From contig JBDHVW010000036.1 in assembly GCA_039809865.1 (NCBI GenBank), positions 7,501 through 71,500 of the forward strand: a stretch of DNA of 64,000 nt, in the 5' to 3' direction. The stretch comes from QWHO01 sp039809865 (GTDB taxonomy: Bacteria; Vulcanimicrobiota; Xenobia; Xenobiales; QWHO01). A model generated the notes under the pieces. The model worked only from the letters and a program-made list of their open reading frames with translations. It made no database searches and was not told the DNA's origin. Position numbers and translations under genes: made by a program. Positions 17,502-26,694 of this stretch are shown here, piece by piece. Each line of letters opens with the position of its first letter. Positions within the stretch are counted from its first letter, which is position 1.

Positions 17502-18602
17502 ATGCGAGGGCCAATCCTTCTGCTCGTCCTGCTGCTCTTCATGCCGGCTCTGGCTCAGCCAGGGCGGGAGCTGGTCGGCCAGAACGACGAGCAGCCCGTC
17601 GCGGGCGGGGACACCCTCTACAGCGTGGCCAGGGCCCACCGCCTGGCCCTCGAGCACCTCGCCTTCGCGAATCGCCTGGCGCCGGACTTGCGGCCCCTGA
17701 GGGCCGGGCGAATCCTGATTCCGGGGCGGCGCGTCCTGCCCGGCTCCCCTCCGGCCGACGGGTTGGTGCTGAACCTGCCCGAGCGCGGCCTCTTCCTCTT
17801 TCGCCAGGGCACCTACGCCGGGTTCTACCCGGTGGCCATCGGCATGCCGGGTTGGAACACCCCCGTCGGCGAGTTCCGCATCGTCTCGCGCGTGGTCGAC
17901 CCCACCTGGAGTCCTCCCTCGTGGGCGGGCGTGGCGGGGCCGGTCGGGCCGGGGCCGGACAACCCGCTGGGGGATCGCTGGATGGGCCTCTCGCTCGGAG
18001 GCTACGGGATCCACTCCACCAACGTGCCGAGCTCCATTGGGGGTGCGGTGTCGCACGGGTGCATCCGGATGTATCCCGAGCTGGCGCGGGAGCTGTTCGA
18101 GCGGGTCACCGTGGGAATGCCCATCCGCATCGAGTACGAGCCCGTCAAACTCGGCCAGGAGCCAGACGGTCGGGTGGCCCTGGCCGTCTTCCCCGACGTC
18201 TATGGCCGCGTGGACCTGATGGCCGAGGCCGAGCGGTGCGTCGCCGAGCTCGGACCTCTGGTCGATCCCGTCAAGCTCCGTCAGATCGTCGGCCGGGCCA
18301 CCGGCGTCCCGGAGCCGCTCGTGGGGGACGAGCTGGAGGTCGTGGTGGGGGAGGAGCCCCTGGGGAAATTCGTCTGCGCGGTGGCCGGAGGAAGGCTCTA
18401 CGTGCCGCTCGAACTCCTGACCGCTGCGGGATTCGAGGCCCAGGAGCAGGCGGGCCAGGCGCGCATCGCCCGTGACGGAGCCGAGCTCGCGGTGCCCGCG
18501 CTGCCCCTGGGGAGCGGGCGCCTGGTGCCGGCCGTGCCGGTGCTGACGCACTTTGGCTGGGGCGTGAAGATGGACGGCGGGACCGTGGTCTTACGTCACT
18601 GA
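17502..18602 (+). CDS. LysM / L,D-transpeptidase (YkuD) with copper-amine-oxidase-N-like domain
   Basis: A 366-residue exported enzyme. Residues 1-19 are a signal peptide. A LysM-type peptidoglycan-binding motif follows (GDTLYSVARAHRLALEHLAFAN, residues 36-57). The YkuD catalytic domain spans about 87-215, with His171 in GIHSTN and the nucleophile Cys187 in SHGCIRM. Enzymes of this family make 3-3 cross-links in peptidoglycan or attach proteins to it. The C-terminal 80 residues (GGRLYVPLELLTAAGF...) resemble the copper amine oxidase N-like module, a presumed wall- or ligand-binding domain also seen in the WG protein at 61642-62601. Single gene, divergent from the cyclase gene. Confidence 0.9.
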   Translation: MRGPILLLVLLLFMPALAQPGRELVGQNDEQPVAGGDTLYSVARAHRLALEHLAFANRLAPDLRPLRAGRILIPGRRVLPGSPPADGLVLNLPERGLFLFRQGTYAGFYPVAIGMPGWNTPVGEFRIVSRVVDPTWSPPSWAGVAGPVGPGPDNPLGDRWMGLSLGGYGIHSTNVPSSIGGAVSHGCIRMYPELARELFERVTVGMPIRIEYEPVKLGQEPDGRVALAVFPDVYGRVDLMAEAERCVAELGPLVDPVKLRQIVGRATGVPEPLVGDELEVVVGEEPLGKFVCAVAGGRLYVPLELLTAAGFEAQEQAGQARIARDGAELAVPALPLGSGRLVPAVPVLTHFGWGVKMDGGTVVLRH

Positions 18603-18689
18603 AGCTCGGGCGCCAACTCATCGAGGCCCCCGCGGGCCGGTAGATAGTTACTAAAGTACTTTTGCGATTTTTGTGCAATTAAGGTCCTT

Positions 18690-21600
18690 GTGGGACGGTT
18701 ATGGATTGTTCTGATCGTCTGCTCTCTGTTGGCGCAGGTTCTGCGTGCGGAGCCTTCTCTGTCGGTTGGCAGCGAGCAAGATTTTCCGCCCCTGGCCAGT
18801 CTGCGGCCGGACGGCTCGGCCACCGGATTCACGGTGGAGCTGTGGGAAGCGGTAGCCCGAGAAAGCGGCCTTCCTGCCCGCATCCGGACGGCTCCGTTCC
18901 ACGTCCTGCTCAGGGAGTTCAAGAACCGGCGCCTGGATGTGCTGATCAACCTGGCCCGGTCTCCCGAGCGCAGCGCCTGGGCCGAATTTACCGTGCCCCA
19001 CACCGTTTTGAGCGGAGCCATCTTCGTGCGCGCCGACGAGACGCAAATCCGCTCCGAGGAAGACCTGCAGGGCAAGCGGGTGCTGGTCCTCAACGGGGAC
19101 CTTGGCCACGACTACGCGCTCAGCCGCGGGTGGACGTGCGAGCCGGCGGAGACTCCGGCTGACGGGCTACGGCTGCTTTCGGCCGGCAATTTCGACGCCA
19201 TGGTCGTGAGCAAGCTGATCGGTTTGCAAACGCTGCGCGATGAGGGCATCAAGAATCTCGTCGTGGCCTGTCCGGCCGGTTACAGCCAGAGCTTCTCGTT
19301 TGCCGTGCGGCGGGGAGATGGGGAGCTCCTGGCCCGGCTCAACGAGGGCCTGGCCGTGGTCAAAGCCAACGGGACTTACGACCGGCTCTATGACAAGTGG
19401 TTCGGGGTGCTCGAGCCCAAGACCATGCCCTGGCGCTCCGTGCTGCTCTCTCTCGGAGGTCTGGGTCTCGTCGTCGCCATTCTCACGGCAGCATTCCTGC
19501 ATCAGCTGGCCCTGAGCCGGCAGCTTCGCCTCTCGCGCGCTCGTCTCGAGGAGACGCAGCACCTCGCCCTGATCGGCGACTGGGAAGCGTTCCCCGATGG
19601 CCGCCTGGTGCTCTCTCCCCAGACCCTCCGGGTCTTCGCAGGGAAACAGCCTGAGGGCACCAGGAGCCTGGAGGAGGTCGTCAATCTGGTCGACCCGCTC
19701 GACCGCACACGAGTCGCCGCGTTGTTCCGTCAGGCTTTCGAGGAGGCCCGCTCTTTTGACACCCAGGCCAGGGTGCTGTTGCACGGAGATTACCGCTGGG
19801 TGCAGGCGCGGGCGGAAGTGCGCCGCGACCGCACCGGCAAAGTCCGCTCGGTTTTTGGCACCGCCATGGACGTCACAGAGGTGCGTCAGGCCGCGCTCGA
19901 TTTGGAGAGCGCCGTGTCGGCCCTCAGGCAGAGTGAGGAAGGCCTGCGCCACAGCCTCACGGGACTGCCCGACCCCGTGCTGCTCGAAGTGGCGGGGCGG
20001 ATCGTCTTTGCCAACTCGGCAGCTTTGCGCCTGTTTGGCGCCGACAGCCTCGAGGAGCTGGCATGCAAGCCGCTGCTCGAGTGGATCTGCCCTTCGTGTC
20101 GCCAGGCTTTCTACGCCTGGTCCGAGCTGGCGCGTGAGCATCAGCAACCCGCGTACTGGGAATTCAGCTTTCTGCAGCTCGACGGCTCGGTCGTTCCGGT
20201 CGAGGCCGCCGCCACGACCCTGACGTTTTGCGGCTCGGACGCGCTCGAAATTCTCTTTCGCGACATCTCGGCTCGCCAGGCGGCCGCCTACGAAATGGTG
20301 CACTCGGTCTCCCTGTTGCACGCGGCGCTCGAGTCCACGGCCGACGGGCTGCTGGTGGTCGAGACGAACGGACGGGTGTCCAGCTACAACCAGACGTTTT
20401 TGCGCATGTGGCGGATCGACCCGGAGCTGGCCCGCTTGGGAGATGACCAGAAGCTCCTGGGGGCCGTGCTCGAGCAGCTCAAGGACCCCCAGGAGTTTCT
20501 CGATCGCGTCAACCAGCTGTATCAGGAACCCTCCGCCTCCTCTTTCGAGACCATCCACTTCAAGGATGGTCGCATTTTCGAGCGCTACAGCCGACCCCAG
20601 GTCGCCCAGGACGTCGTGGTCGGGAGAGTCTGGAGCTTTCGCGACGTGACCGAGCGAATGCGCGGCGAGGACGCACTGCGAGAGAGCGAGCTGCGCTTTC
20701 GCCAGCTGGCCGAGTCCCTGGACAAGGTCTTCTGGTCCTGGGCTCCGGGGCCGTCGCGCTTTCTCTACGTCAGCCCGGCCTTCGAGCACCTGTGGGGAGA
20801 TTCTTGCGCGGAACTCATGGAGAGTCCCGGACTGTGGGTGGCCCGCATCCATCCTGAGGACCGCGAGAGGGTCGAGCAGAGCTATAAAGCCTGGCTGTCG
20901 TCGGGAGAATCCGACGGATTTCGGGTCTCTTTTCGACTGCTGCGCTCCGATGGCAGCCTCCGCTTTGTGGTCGAAACCGCCGCTTCCGTCCGCGATGCCA
21001 GCGGGCAGGTTTACCGGGTGGTGGGGATCGCCGAGGACGTGACCGAGTCCCACACCGCGGAGCAAACCCAGCGCAAACTGCAGCTGCAGCTCTTTCAGTC
21101 GCAAAAGCTGGAGGCGCTGGGCACTCTGGCCGGGGGCATCGCGCACGACTTCAACAACGTGCTGGCCGCCATCGTGGGCAACGCCGAGGTTCTGCTCGCC
21201 GCTTCGCCGCCCGGCGAACCCCTCCGCACCGGATTGGGCGAGATTCTGCGAGCCAGTCATCGGGCGCGGGACGTCGTGCGTCAGATCCTGACCTTCAGCC
21301 AGCGGCGCGAGCACGTGAGGAGCGTGGTCTCGCTGAGCGATATCGTGACGGAAGTGATCGGTCTGTTGCGCGCCACCATGCCTCCCGGCATCGAGATTGT
21401 CGCCGAGGCCGACCCGGGGGGCTGCTTCTTGCAGGCTGACCCCGCGCAACTGTTGCAGGTTGCCATGAACCTTTGCACCAATGCCGTCCAGGCGCTGGGC
21501 ACCAGCGGTCGTCTGCTGGTGGCCTGCAGACCCGTTCCCGACGCGTCGAAGCTTCTGAGCGAGCATCCCGGGCTCTCCGGGGGGGCTTACGTCGCGCTGG

Positions 21601-22211
21601 TCGTCGAGGACAACGGTCCGGGTATCGAGGCTTCGGACCAGACGCGCCTCTTCGAGCCCTTCTTTACCACCAAGCCGAGCGGCGAAGGCACGGGCCTGGG
21701 ATTGGCCGTGGTGCATGGAATCATCGAGAACCATCGAGGGGCCATCGAGCTCGAGAGTCAGCCCGGGATGACCCGATTTGCCGTCTATCTGCCGGTAGGC
21801 GAAGGGCAGGAGCCGGCCAGGCCCGCCTCCACGGTTGGAATGAGTCGCGGCGACGGCGAGCGTCTGCTGGTGCTGGATGACCAGCTCCCGGTGTCCAGGG
21901 CCATGGGCCTGATGCTGCAAAGCCTGGGCTACCAGGTCTCCGTCTGCAACGATCCGCTGGAAGCGCTCCAGCGTCTGGGCGCCGAGCCCGTCGACATGCT
22001 GATCACCGATTACAGCATGGCCGGGATGAATGGCATGGAAGTGGCGGCGCGCTGCCGCGAGGATCGTCCCGAGTTCCCCATTCTGCTCGTGACCGGCAAC
22101 TCGGAAGGGCTCGACCGGCAGGCGGGCAGCCCCCACTTCGAGATTCTCGAGAAGCCGTTCGGTCGTGACGATCTTGCGGCTGCCGTGCGCCGGGTGCTGG
22201 GTCGCGCCTGA
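18690..22211 (+). CDS. hybrid sensor histidine kinase with SBP_bac_3 sensor, PAS domains and receiver
   Basis: A 1173-residue signalling protein from a GTG start. A signal peptide is followed by a periplasmic solute-binding (SBP_bac_3-like) sensor (20-245) and a TM helix near 250-272. Several PAS-type domains follow (segments such as YRWVQARAEVRRDRTGKVRSVFG and RFVVETAASVRDASGQVYRVVG). Then come the HisKA H-box (GGIAHDFNNVLAAIVGN), the HATPase with N-box (NLCTNAVQAL), G1 (VEDNGPGIE) and G2 (GTGLGLAVVHG), and a C-terminal receiver with Asp in MLITDYSMAGMNG and Lys in EILEKPFG. It probably senses an amino acid or similar small molecule. No cognate regulator is adjacent. Confidence 0.92.
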   Translation: MGRLWIVLIVCSLLAQVLRAEPSLSVGSEQDFPPLASLRPDGSATGFTVELWEAVARESGLPARIRTAPFHVLLREFKNRRLDVLINLARSPERSAWAEFTVPHTVLSGAIFVRADETQIRSEEDLQGKRVLVLNGDLGHDYALSRGWTCEPAETPADGLRLLSAGNFDAMVVSKLIGLQTLRDEGIKNLVVACPAGYSQSFSFAVRRGDGELLARLNEGLAVVKANGTYDRLYDKWFGVLEPKTMPWRSVLLSLGGLGLVVAILTAAFLHQLALSRQLRLSRARLEETQHLALIGDWEAFPDGRLVLSPQTLRVFAGKQPEGTRSLEEVVNLVDPLDRTRVAALFRQAFEEARSFDTQARVLLHGDYRWVQARAEVRRDRTGKVRSVFGTAMDVTEVRQAALDLESAVSALRQSEEGLRHSLTGLPDPVLLEVAGRIVFANSAALRLFGADSLEELACKPLLEWICPSCRQAFYAWSELAREHQQPAYWEFSFLQLDGSVVPVEAAATTLTFCGSDALEILFRDISARQAAAYEMVHSVSLLHAALESTADGLLVVETNGRVSSYNQTFLRMWRIDPELARLGDDQKLLGAVLEQLKDPQEFLDRVNQLYQEPSASSFETIHFKDGRIFERYSRPQVAQDVVVGRVWSFRDVTERMRGEDALRESELRFRQLAESLDKVFWSWAPGPSRFLYVSPAFEHLWGDSCAELMESPGLWVARIHPEDRERVEQSYKAWLSSGESDGFRVSFRLLRSDGSLRFVVETAASVRDASGQVYRVVGIAEDVTESHTAEQTQRKLQLQLFQSQKLEALGTLAGGIAHDFNNVLAAIVGNAEVLLAASPPGEPLRTGLGEILRASHRARDVVRQILTFSQRREHVRSVVSLSDIVTEVIGLLRATMPPGIEIVAEADPGGCFLQADPAQLLQVAMNLCTNAVQALGTSGRLLVACRPVPDASKLLSEHPGLSGGAYVALVVEDNGPGIEASDQTRLFEPFFTTKPSGEGTGLGLAVVHGIIENHRGAIELESQPGMTRFAVYLPVGEGQEPARPASTVGMSRGDGERLLVLDDQLPVSRAMGLMLQSLGYQVSVCNDPLEALQRLGAEPVDMLITDYSMAGMNGMEVAARCREDRPEFPILLVTGNSEGLDRQAGSPHFEILEKPFGRDDLAAAVRRVLGRA

Positions 22212-22221
22212 CGGTCGCGTC

Positions 22222-22809
22222 TCAGGATGGTGCTGTCGGAAGCGGCTCGATGGTCTGCGAGAAGGGCATGTCCGCCAGAGTCCCCTCGATGAACAGCGTC
22301 CCATTGGGCCCCTGCTGCACGTTGGCCTTGATCCGGTCGGGTCCGAGATTGCCCGACACTTTGTAACCACCCGGGACGAGAGTCACGCTCTCGTTAATCG
22401 CTTTTCAATCGAACTTCCCTCGGATGCGGGCGAGCTGCCCGCTGACCGGGTCGCGCCGCTCGAGGTCGTGACGAAATCCCATTGCGCCCGCGTGTCCTTC
22501 GACGTGACTGCCGCGCTCGTTGGGGGTGACCGTGACCTCGATCGGCCCTCCCGAAGTCTCGCCGGCCAGAGTCGGCCCGGTCCGGGACAGCTCGAAAGGC
22601 TTGCCATCGAGCGTGCCGCTCACTCTGTCATCGGCCTGCACGTAGTCGAGCGTGTGGTCGAGGGCCGAGAAGCGGACGCGCACCCGGGCCTCGTCCCCCA
22701 CCAGGGCGCGCACGAGCATGTCGGCGCCCGGGGCGAACATCGCCTCCTCGCAAGTATCGATGGGCGCGAAGTCGAAACGCGCCGGGATCCGGTCGGGACA
22801 GATTCTCAT
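22222..22809 (-). CDS. small protein with one in-frame UGA (candidate selenoprotein or nonsense-interrupted gene)
   Basis: From ATG 22809 (preceded by AACGAGAGC) the frame reads 134 sensible residues to a TGA at 22405-22407, then continues in the same frame for 60 more (KAINESVTLVPGGYKVSG..., ending FSQTIEPLPTAPS) to the TGA at 22222. Both halves have the same beta-rich style, with related phrases such as RVSGTLDGKPFEL and KVSGNLGPDRIKA, so they look like one protein of about 195 residues. The family is not recognised and there is no signal peptide. Options: selenocysteine at residue 135 (SECIS-like hairpin downstream, tRNA-Sec in the window); a CGA-to-TGA nonsense mutation; or a separate 53-residue frame starting at the GTG at 22386. 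Confidence 0.5.
22376..22394 (-). promoter_or_regulatory. SECIS-like hairpin downstream of the in-frame UGA
   Basis: On the minus strand, ACGAGAG-CGTGA-CTCTCGT forms a perfect 7-bp stem with a 5-nt loop. The loop begins 17 nt after the UGA (22405-22407), and its second base is G. Bacterial SECIS elements are described as a stem-loop with the loop about 16-37 nt after UGA and a G in the first two loop positions, so this one fits. It may also be coincidental. Confidence 0.45.
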
Positions 22810-22903
22810 GCTCTCGTTGTGCCCGATCCGTGGGCTAAAGTTGTGAACCCGAGCTGAACTTCCCGACGCGGGATTCCCACGGCTGACCTCAAACATTAGG
22901 GGA

Positions 22904-24058
22904 ATGTCCCGCGCCCTGATCCTGCTCTTCGCCTCCGCCGCCGGCCTCTCCGTGGGGAACCTCTACTACGCCCAGCCCCTGTTGCACGCCCTGTCCATGG
23001 CCTTCCACGTCGACGAAGCCCAGACCGGCCTCATCGTCACCGTCACCCAGCTCGGCTATGCAGTGGGCCTCGTGCTCCTCGTTCCCCTGGGCGACCTCTT
23101 CGAGAACCGCCGGCTCCTCACCACGATGATGGGTGGCACCGTCCTCGCCCTCCTCGCGGCCGCCGCTTCGCCCAGCATGCCCTGGTTCATCGCGGCTTCC
23201 CTCGCCATCGGGGTCACGTCGGTCGTGGCCCAGGTCCTGCTCCCCTTCGCGGCCAGTCTCGCGCCCCCCGAGACCCGGGGCCAGGTCGTCGGGGAGGTCA
23301 TGAGCGGCCTGCTCCTCGGGATCCTCCTGGCGCGCGCCGTAGCCGGCTTCCTCTCCGAGCACCTGGGGTGGCAGGCGGTCTACCTCACGTCAGCAGGGCT
23401 GATGGCGCTGACCGCCTTCACTTTGAGAGTCGCCCTCCCCGAGAGGCAGCCCAACTTCAAAGGCACCTACCGGGACCTCATCCGCTCCCTCGTCACGATC
23501 TTCCGGCAGCAACCCATCTTGAGGCGCCGAGCCGCCTACCAGGCCGCCATGTTCGGGAGCTTCAGCGCCTTCTGGACCTGTATTACGTTCCTCCTCAGCG
23601 CCCCGCCTTTCAACTTCTCCCTGGCGCAGATCGGGCTGGTGGCCCTGGTGGGCGCCTTCGGGGCCACCGCGGCCCCGCAGGCCGGCCGCCTCGGCGACAA
23701 AGGCTACAGCCGCCCCGTCACCGGCGCGGCGCTCGCCCTGGCTGTCGCCGGCTTCGCACTCACGCTGATCACCAATCTCCCGACCATCATCCTGGGAGCC
23801 ATCCTGCTCGACCTGGGGGTGCAGACCACCCTGGTGCTCGGACAGCAGGCCATCTACGCCCTCGACGCCGACCAGCGCTCGCGCCTGAACACGCTCTACA
23901 TCAGCGTTTTCTTCGTGGGCGGTGCGGCGGGGTCGGCCGCCGGCTCCTTCGCCTACGGGCACGGCGGCTGGCCCTACGTGGTGGCGATCGGGGCCGGCGC
24001 CCCCCTTCTGGCGCTGCTCTACTGGGCTACTGACCGCGGAAGTGCATCTCGCCCTTGA
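22904..24058 (+). CDS. MFS transporter (DHA1-type drug/metabolite exporter)
   Basis: A 384-residue protein with about 12 hydrophobic segments and the MFS layout. The start LSVGNLYYAQPLLHAL is typical of DHA1-family exporters, and the loop 2-3 motif (GDLFENRR) follows TM2. A cytoplasmic loop separates the two six-helix halves near residue 190 (RDLIRSLVTIFRQQPILRRR). Such proteins export drugs, sugars or amino acids by proton antiport; the substrate is unknown. It is divergent from the UGA-containing gene with a 94-bp shared promoter region. Confidence 0.87.
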   Translation: MSRALILLFASAAGLSVGNLYYAQPLLHALSMAFHVDEAQTGLIVTVTQLGYAVGLVLLVPLGDLFENRRLLTTMMGGTVLALLAAAASPSMPWFIAASLAIGVTSVVAQVLLPFAASLAPPETRGQVVGEVMSGLLLGILLARAVAGFLSEHLGWQAVYLTSAGLMALTAFTLRVALPERQPNFKGTYRDLIRSLVTIFRQQPILRRRAAYQAAMFGSFSAFWTCITFLLSAPPFNFSLAQIGLVALVGAFGATAAPQAGRLGDKGYSRPVTGAALALAVAGFALTLITNLPTIILGAILLDLGVQTTLVLGQQAIYALDADQRSRLNTLYISVFFVGGAAGSAAGSFAYGHGGWPYVVAIGAGAPLLALLYWATDRGSASRP

Positions 24059-24074
24059 TCGGCCGTCTGTCCCT

Positions 24075-24096
24075 CCGACTCGAGGTCGGTGGTTTT
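24075..24096 (+). terminator. terminator of the MFS gene
   Basis: CCGAC-TCGAG-GTCGG forms a 5-bp stem, followed three bases later by TTTT. It lies 17 nt after the MFS stop and before the convergent dehydrogenase gene. The U-tract is short, so it may be weak. Confidence 0.4.
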
Positions 24097-24103
24097 GCGT
24101 AGC

Positions 24104-25165
24104 TTACTGGCGCGCGAGCCGTCTCTGTCCGTAAGCGTCGGCGGCCTTCAGGGCGCTGACGACCCGCTCGGGCGTCATGGCGCCGGCCTCGTGATGGATG
24201 GTCTCCCCCTCGGCGCAGGCGCCTTCGGCCACCAGTCGGAGATCCGGGTTCTGCAGCCCCAGCTGCCGCAGCGTGGTGGGCAGGCCGACCGCCTCGCAAA
24301 ACCCGTAGACCTCGGCGATCAGCGCGCTCGGACGGTCCGCCAGAAAGAGCCCGGCCTGCACGCCGACGGCCACCTTCTCCCCGTGGTAGAACGCGTGCGT
24401 GGGCTCCAGGCGAGTCAGTCCGTTGTGGATGGAGTGCGCCGAGGCCAGGCCGGCCGACTCGAAGCCCAGCCCGCTGAGCAGCGTGTTGGCCTCCACGATG
24501 TGCTCCAGGGCCGGCGTGACCACGTTCGCCTCGCACGAGAGGCGAGCGCTCACCCCGAACTCGAGCAGCGTGTCGTAGCAGAGGCGCGCCAGCGCCAGGG
24601 CGGCCCCGGTGGCGAGGCCCCCGCACTGGTTGTCCGAGAGGGTGCGCCGGCAGGCATCGGCCTCGAACCAGGTGGAGAGCGCGTCGCCCATGCCGGACAC
24701 CAGGAAGCGCACCGGGGCCCGGGCGATGACGCGCGTGTCGACCAGCACCAGGTCGGGATTGCGCGGCAAGAAGAGATAGCGTTTGAACGCCCCCTCGGGA
24801 GTGTAGATTACGGACACGGCGCTGCAGGGCGCGTCCGTCGAGGCGATGGTGGGCACGATGACGCTGGCCGCCCCGAGCCGGTGAGCGACGGCCTTCCCCG
24901 CGTCGATCACCTTGCCGCCGCCCATCGCCACGACCACGTCGCAGCCCGCGGCCAGCGTGGAGAGGCGCTCGATCTCCTCGTCCGAGCATTCCCCGCCGAA
25001 GGCCGTGGAAGCAAGGTCCAGCGAGGGGAGGAGCTCTCTGCGAGCGGTCGACCCCGCGACGACGAAGGGCCGGGACCCCAGCCCGGCGAGCGCCGAGGGC
25101 AGGTCGGCCAGAGCTCCCGCGCCCTGCGTGTAGCGTCCCGGGAAGATGGCGGTCTGTCGTTTCAT
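24104..25165 (-). CDS. gldA: GldA-type iron/zinc alcohol dehydrogenase
   Basis: A 353-residue NAD-dependent dehydrogenase of the GldA (glycerol dehydrogenase) branch of the iron-containing alcohol dehydrogenases. The NAD-binding motif is VVVAMGGGKVIDAGKAVAH, followed by IVPTIASTDAPCSA, which is characteristic of GldA. Metal ligands are expected in the Asp of VSGMGDALSTWFEA and the histidines of GLASAHSIHNGL and HAFYHGEKVAVG. It is the last gene of the seven-gene operon and overlaps the preceding membrane-protein gene by 4 bp (ATGA). In this context the substrate may be a pathway alcohol or ketone rather than glycerol. Confidence 0.88.
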   Translation of the reverse strand: MKRQTAIFPGRYTQGAGALADLPSALAGLGSRPFVVAGSTARRELLPSLDLASTAFGGECSDEEIERLSTLAAGCDVVVAMGGGKVIDAGKAVAHRLGAASVIVPTIASTDAPCSAVSVIYTPEGAFKRYLFLPRNPDLVLVDTRVIARAPVRFLVSGMGDALSTWFEADACRRTLSDNQCGGLATGAALALARLCYDTLLEFGVSARLSCEANVVTPALEHIVEANTLLSGLGFESAGLASAHSIHNGLTRLEPTHAFYHGEKVAVGVQAGLFLADRPSALIAEVYGFCEAVGLPTTLRQLGLQNPDLRLVAEGACAEGETIHHEAGAMTPERVVSALKAADAYGQRRLARQ

Positions 25166-25482
25166 GCTCGCTCTCGCTGGAGTAGAATCGGCATCAGCCC
25201 CAGCGCCAGGGGAGGGGCCGTCAGCAGCAGGAAGCAGCCGAACAGGCCGTAACTACCCCCGTACCGCACCACGACAAGCCACCCGATCAGGCTGGTCGCG
25301 GTCAACGAAAGCAGCATCCCTGACCCTGTGGGAATCAGTCGCCGGCCCTTCGGCAAGCTCGCGACCCCGACCAGCAGCACGATCAGGCACGGCACGAGAA
25401 GCGCCAGGATTGCGAGCCCGAGAAAGAGGGCGAACACGACGGACAGGGCATCCCCATCCCGACCGCCGAAGGCGAGCCACAT
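25162..25482 (-). CDS. small integral membrane protein
   Basis: A 106-residue protein with three hydrophobic helices: LSVVFALFLGLAILALLVP running into LIVLLVGVA, MLLSLTATSLIGWLVVV, and LFGCFLLLTAPPLALGLMPI. No family is recognised. It sits 6 nt after the FAD monooxygenase stop and overlaps the GldA-like gene by 4 bp, so it is translated as part of the same operon. A role in transport or membrane anchoring for the pathway is only a guess. Confidence 0.6.
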   Translation of the reverse strand: MWLAFGGRDGDALSVVFALFLGLAILALLVPCLIVLLVGVASLPKGRRLIPTGSGMLLSLTATSLIGWLVVVRYGGSYGLFGCFLLLTAPPLALGLMPILLQRERA

Positions 25483-25488
25483 GGCGCC

Positions 25489-26694
25489 CTATTCGGCGAC
25501 ACGGACGGGCCCGCCCTGCAGCCCCCGGGCCCCGTCCGGCCGCACGAGTCCCCCACGCAGTTCACGATGGCGCGTCACGAAGGGGGGCAGCGCGGGACCA
25601 GGCCCGCGCCAGCTCCACGAGGGCCCGAACGGCCCGTCCGCCAGGTCGACCATCGCCTCGAAGGCGGCCCGCAGGCGTACGACCGGGCCCGCCTGGTGCT
25701 CCTCCTGCTCCACGAACAGCACGTCCGACTGGCGCGCCAGCTCCTGGGCCACCCCACGACGCTCCGTTTCGTAAAGGTCCAGCCACGACTCGCTGCCCTG
25801 GGCCAGCTTCCAGCCCAGATTCCAGACGTCGAACAGGCCGATGTTCATCCCCAACCCGCCCTTGGGCGACTGGATGTGGGCCGCGTCGCCCGCCAGGAAC
25901 ACCCTGCCCACGCGGTAGCGCGCGGCCACGCGCGTGCTCACCCGAAAGCGCGACATCCAGAAGAGCTGGTTCAGGGAGAGGCCCAGCCCCGTGAACGCCA
26001 TCCGCTCGTTCACCTCGGCCACCGAGGGCAGGTCGTGCGCCTCCAGGCCGTGCTCGGTGCTGACCTGGCCCGTCGGGTCGGAGAGCGTGAGCGACCAGCG
26101 GTTCTCGCCCGGCAGAGGCAGCGCCGTCAACGTGTCGGTCTCGGTCAGGAAGAAGGTCTGCTCCGAGTGGCGGAACGGCCCGTTGAGCTCGGCGTCCATC
26201 ACCAGGAACACCTCCGGGTGGCTCACCCCCTCGAACGCGACGCCCAGCAGATGGCGCACGGTGCTGTGGGCGCCGTCGCAACCGACCAGCCAGCGGCAGC
26301 GCACCTCGCCGGCGTCCAGAAGCGCCGTGACGCCTTCGGCATCCTGGGTGAAGCTGCGCAAACCCACTCCGTACTCGATCGGGCCCACCAGGGGACGCAG
26401 GGCCGCCTCGAGCTCGGGCTCGCTGCAGCCGTAGCCGAGATAGCGCTCGTCGCGCACGGGGGGCTGCCCCGCGGCGCGGTAGGTGCACGTTCCGGTGATC
26501 TTGATGGCCCCCGGCAGCTCCACGCCGAGATGACCCAGCAATCGCCAGGTGGCGCGCTGCACCGAGGTGGCGCGGCAGCCGACGTGGGGCCCGGCGGCCG
26601 CCTCGATCAGGCGCACCGAAAGACCCCGCGAGCGCAACTGATGCGTCAGGAGCAGCCCGACGGGGCCGGAGCCCACGACCAGGACGTCAAGCAA
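25489..26694 (-). CDS. FAD-dependent aromatic-type monooxygenase
   Basis: A 401-residue flavoprotein of the class A monooxygenase family (PHBH fold). The FAD-binding GxGxxG lies at residues 8-13 (VVGSGPVGLLL), the DG motif in WLVGCDGAHSTVR, and the GD motif in VFLAGDAAHIQSPKGGLG followed by NIGLFDVWNLGWKLA. Relatives hydroxylate phenols, salicylates or polyketides using NAD(P)H and O2. It is somewhat shorter than phenol hydroxylases, with no thioredoxin-like C-terminal domain. It overlaps the amidohydrolase gene by 8 bp. Confidence 0.88.
   Translation of the reverse strand: MLDVLVVGSGPVGLLLTHQLRSRGLSVRLIEAAAGPHVGCRATSVQRATWRLLGHLGVELPGAIKITGTCTYRAAGQPPVRDERYLGYGCSEPELEAALRPLVGPIEYGVGLRSFTQDAEGVTALLDAGEVRCRWLVGCDGAHSTVRHLLGVAFEGVSHPEVFLVMDAELNGPFRHSEQTFFLTETDTLTALPLPGENRWSLTLSDPTGQVSTEHGLEAHDLPSVAEVNERMAFTGLGLSLNQLFWMSRFRVSTRVAARYRVGRVFLAGDAAHIQSPKGGLGMNIGLFDVWNLGWKLAQGSESWLDLYETERRGVAQELARQSDVLFVEQEEHQAGPVVRLRAAFEAMVDLADGPFGPSWSWRGPGPALPPFVTRHRELRGGLVRPDGARGLQGGPVRVAE

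Noticed and set aside
19167..22370. A 1067-codon open frame on the minus strand
   Set aside because: Antisense to the hybrid histidine kinase; composition is antisense-like with no domain motifs.
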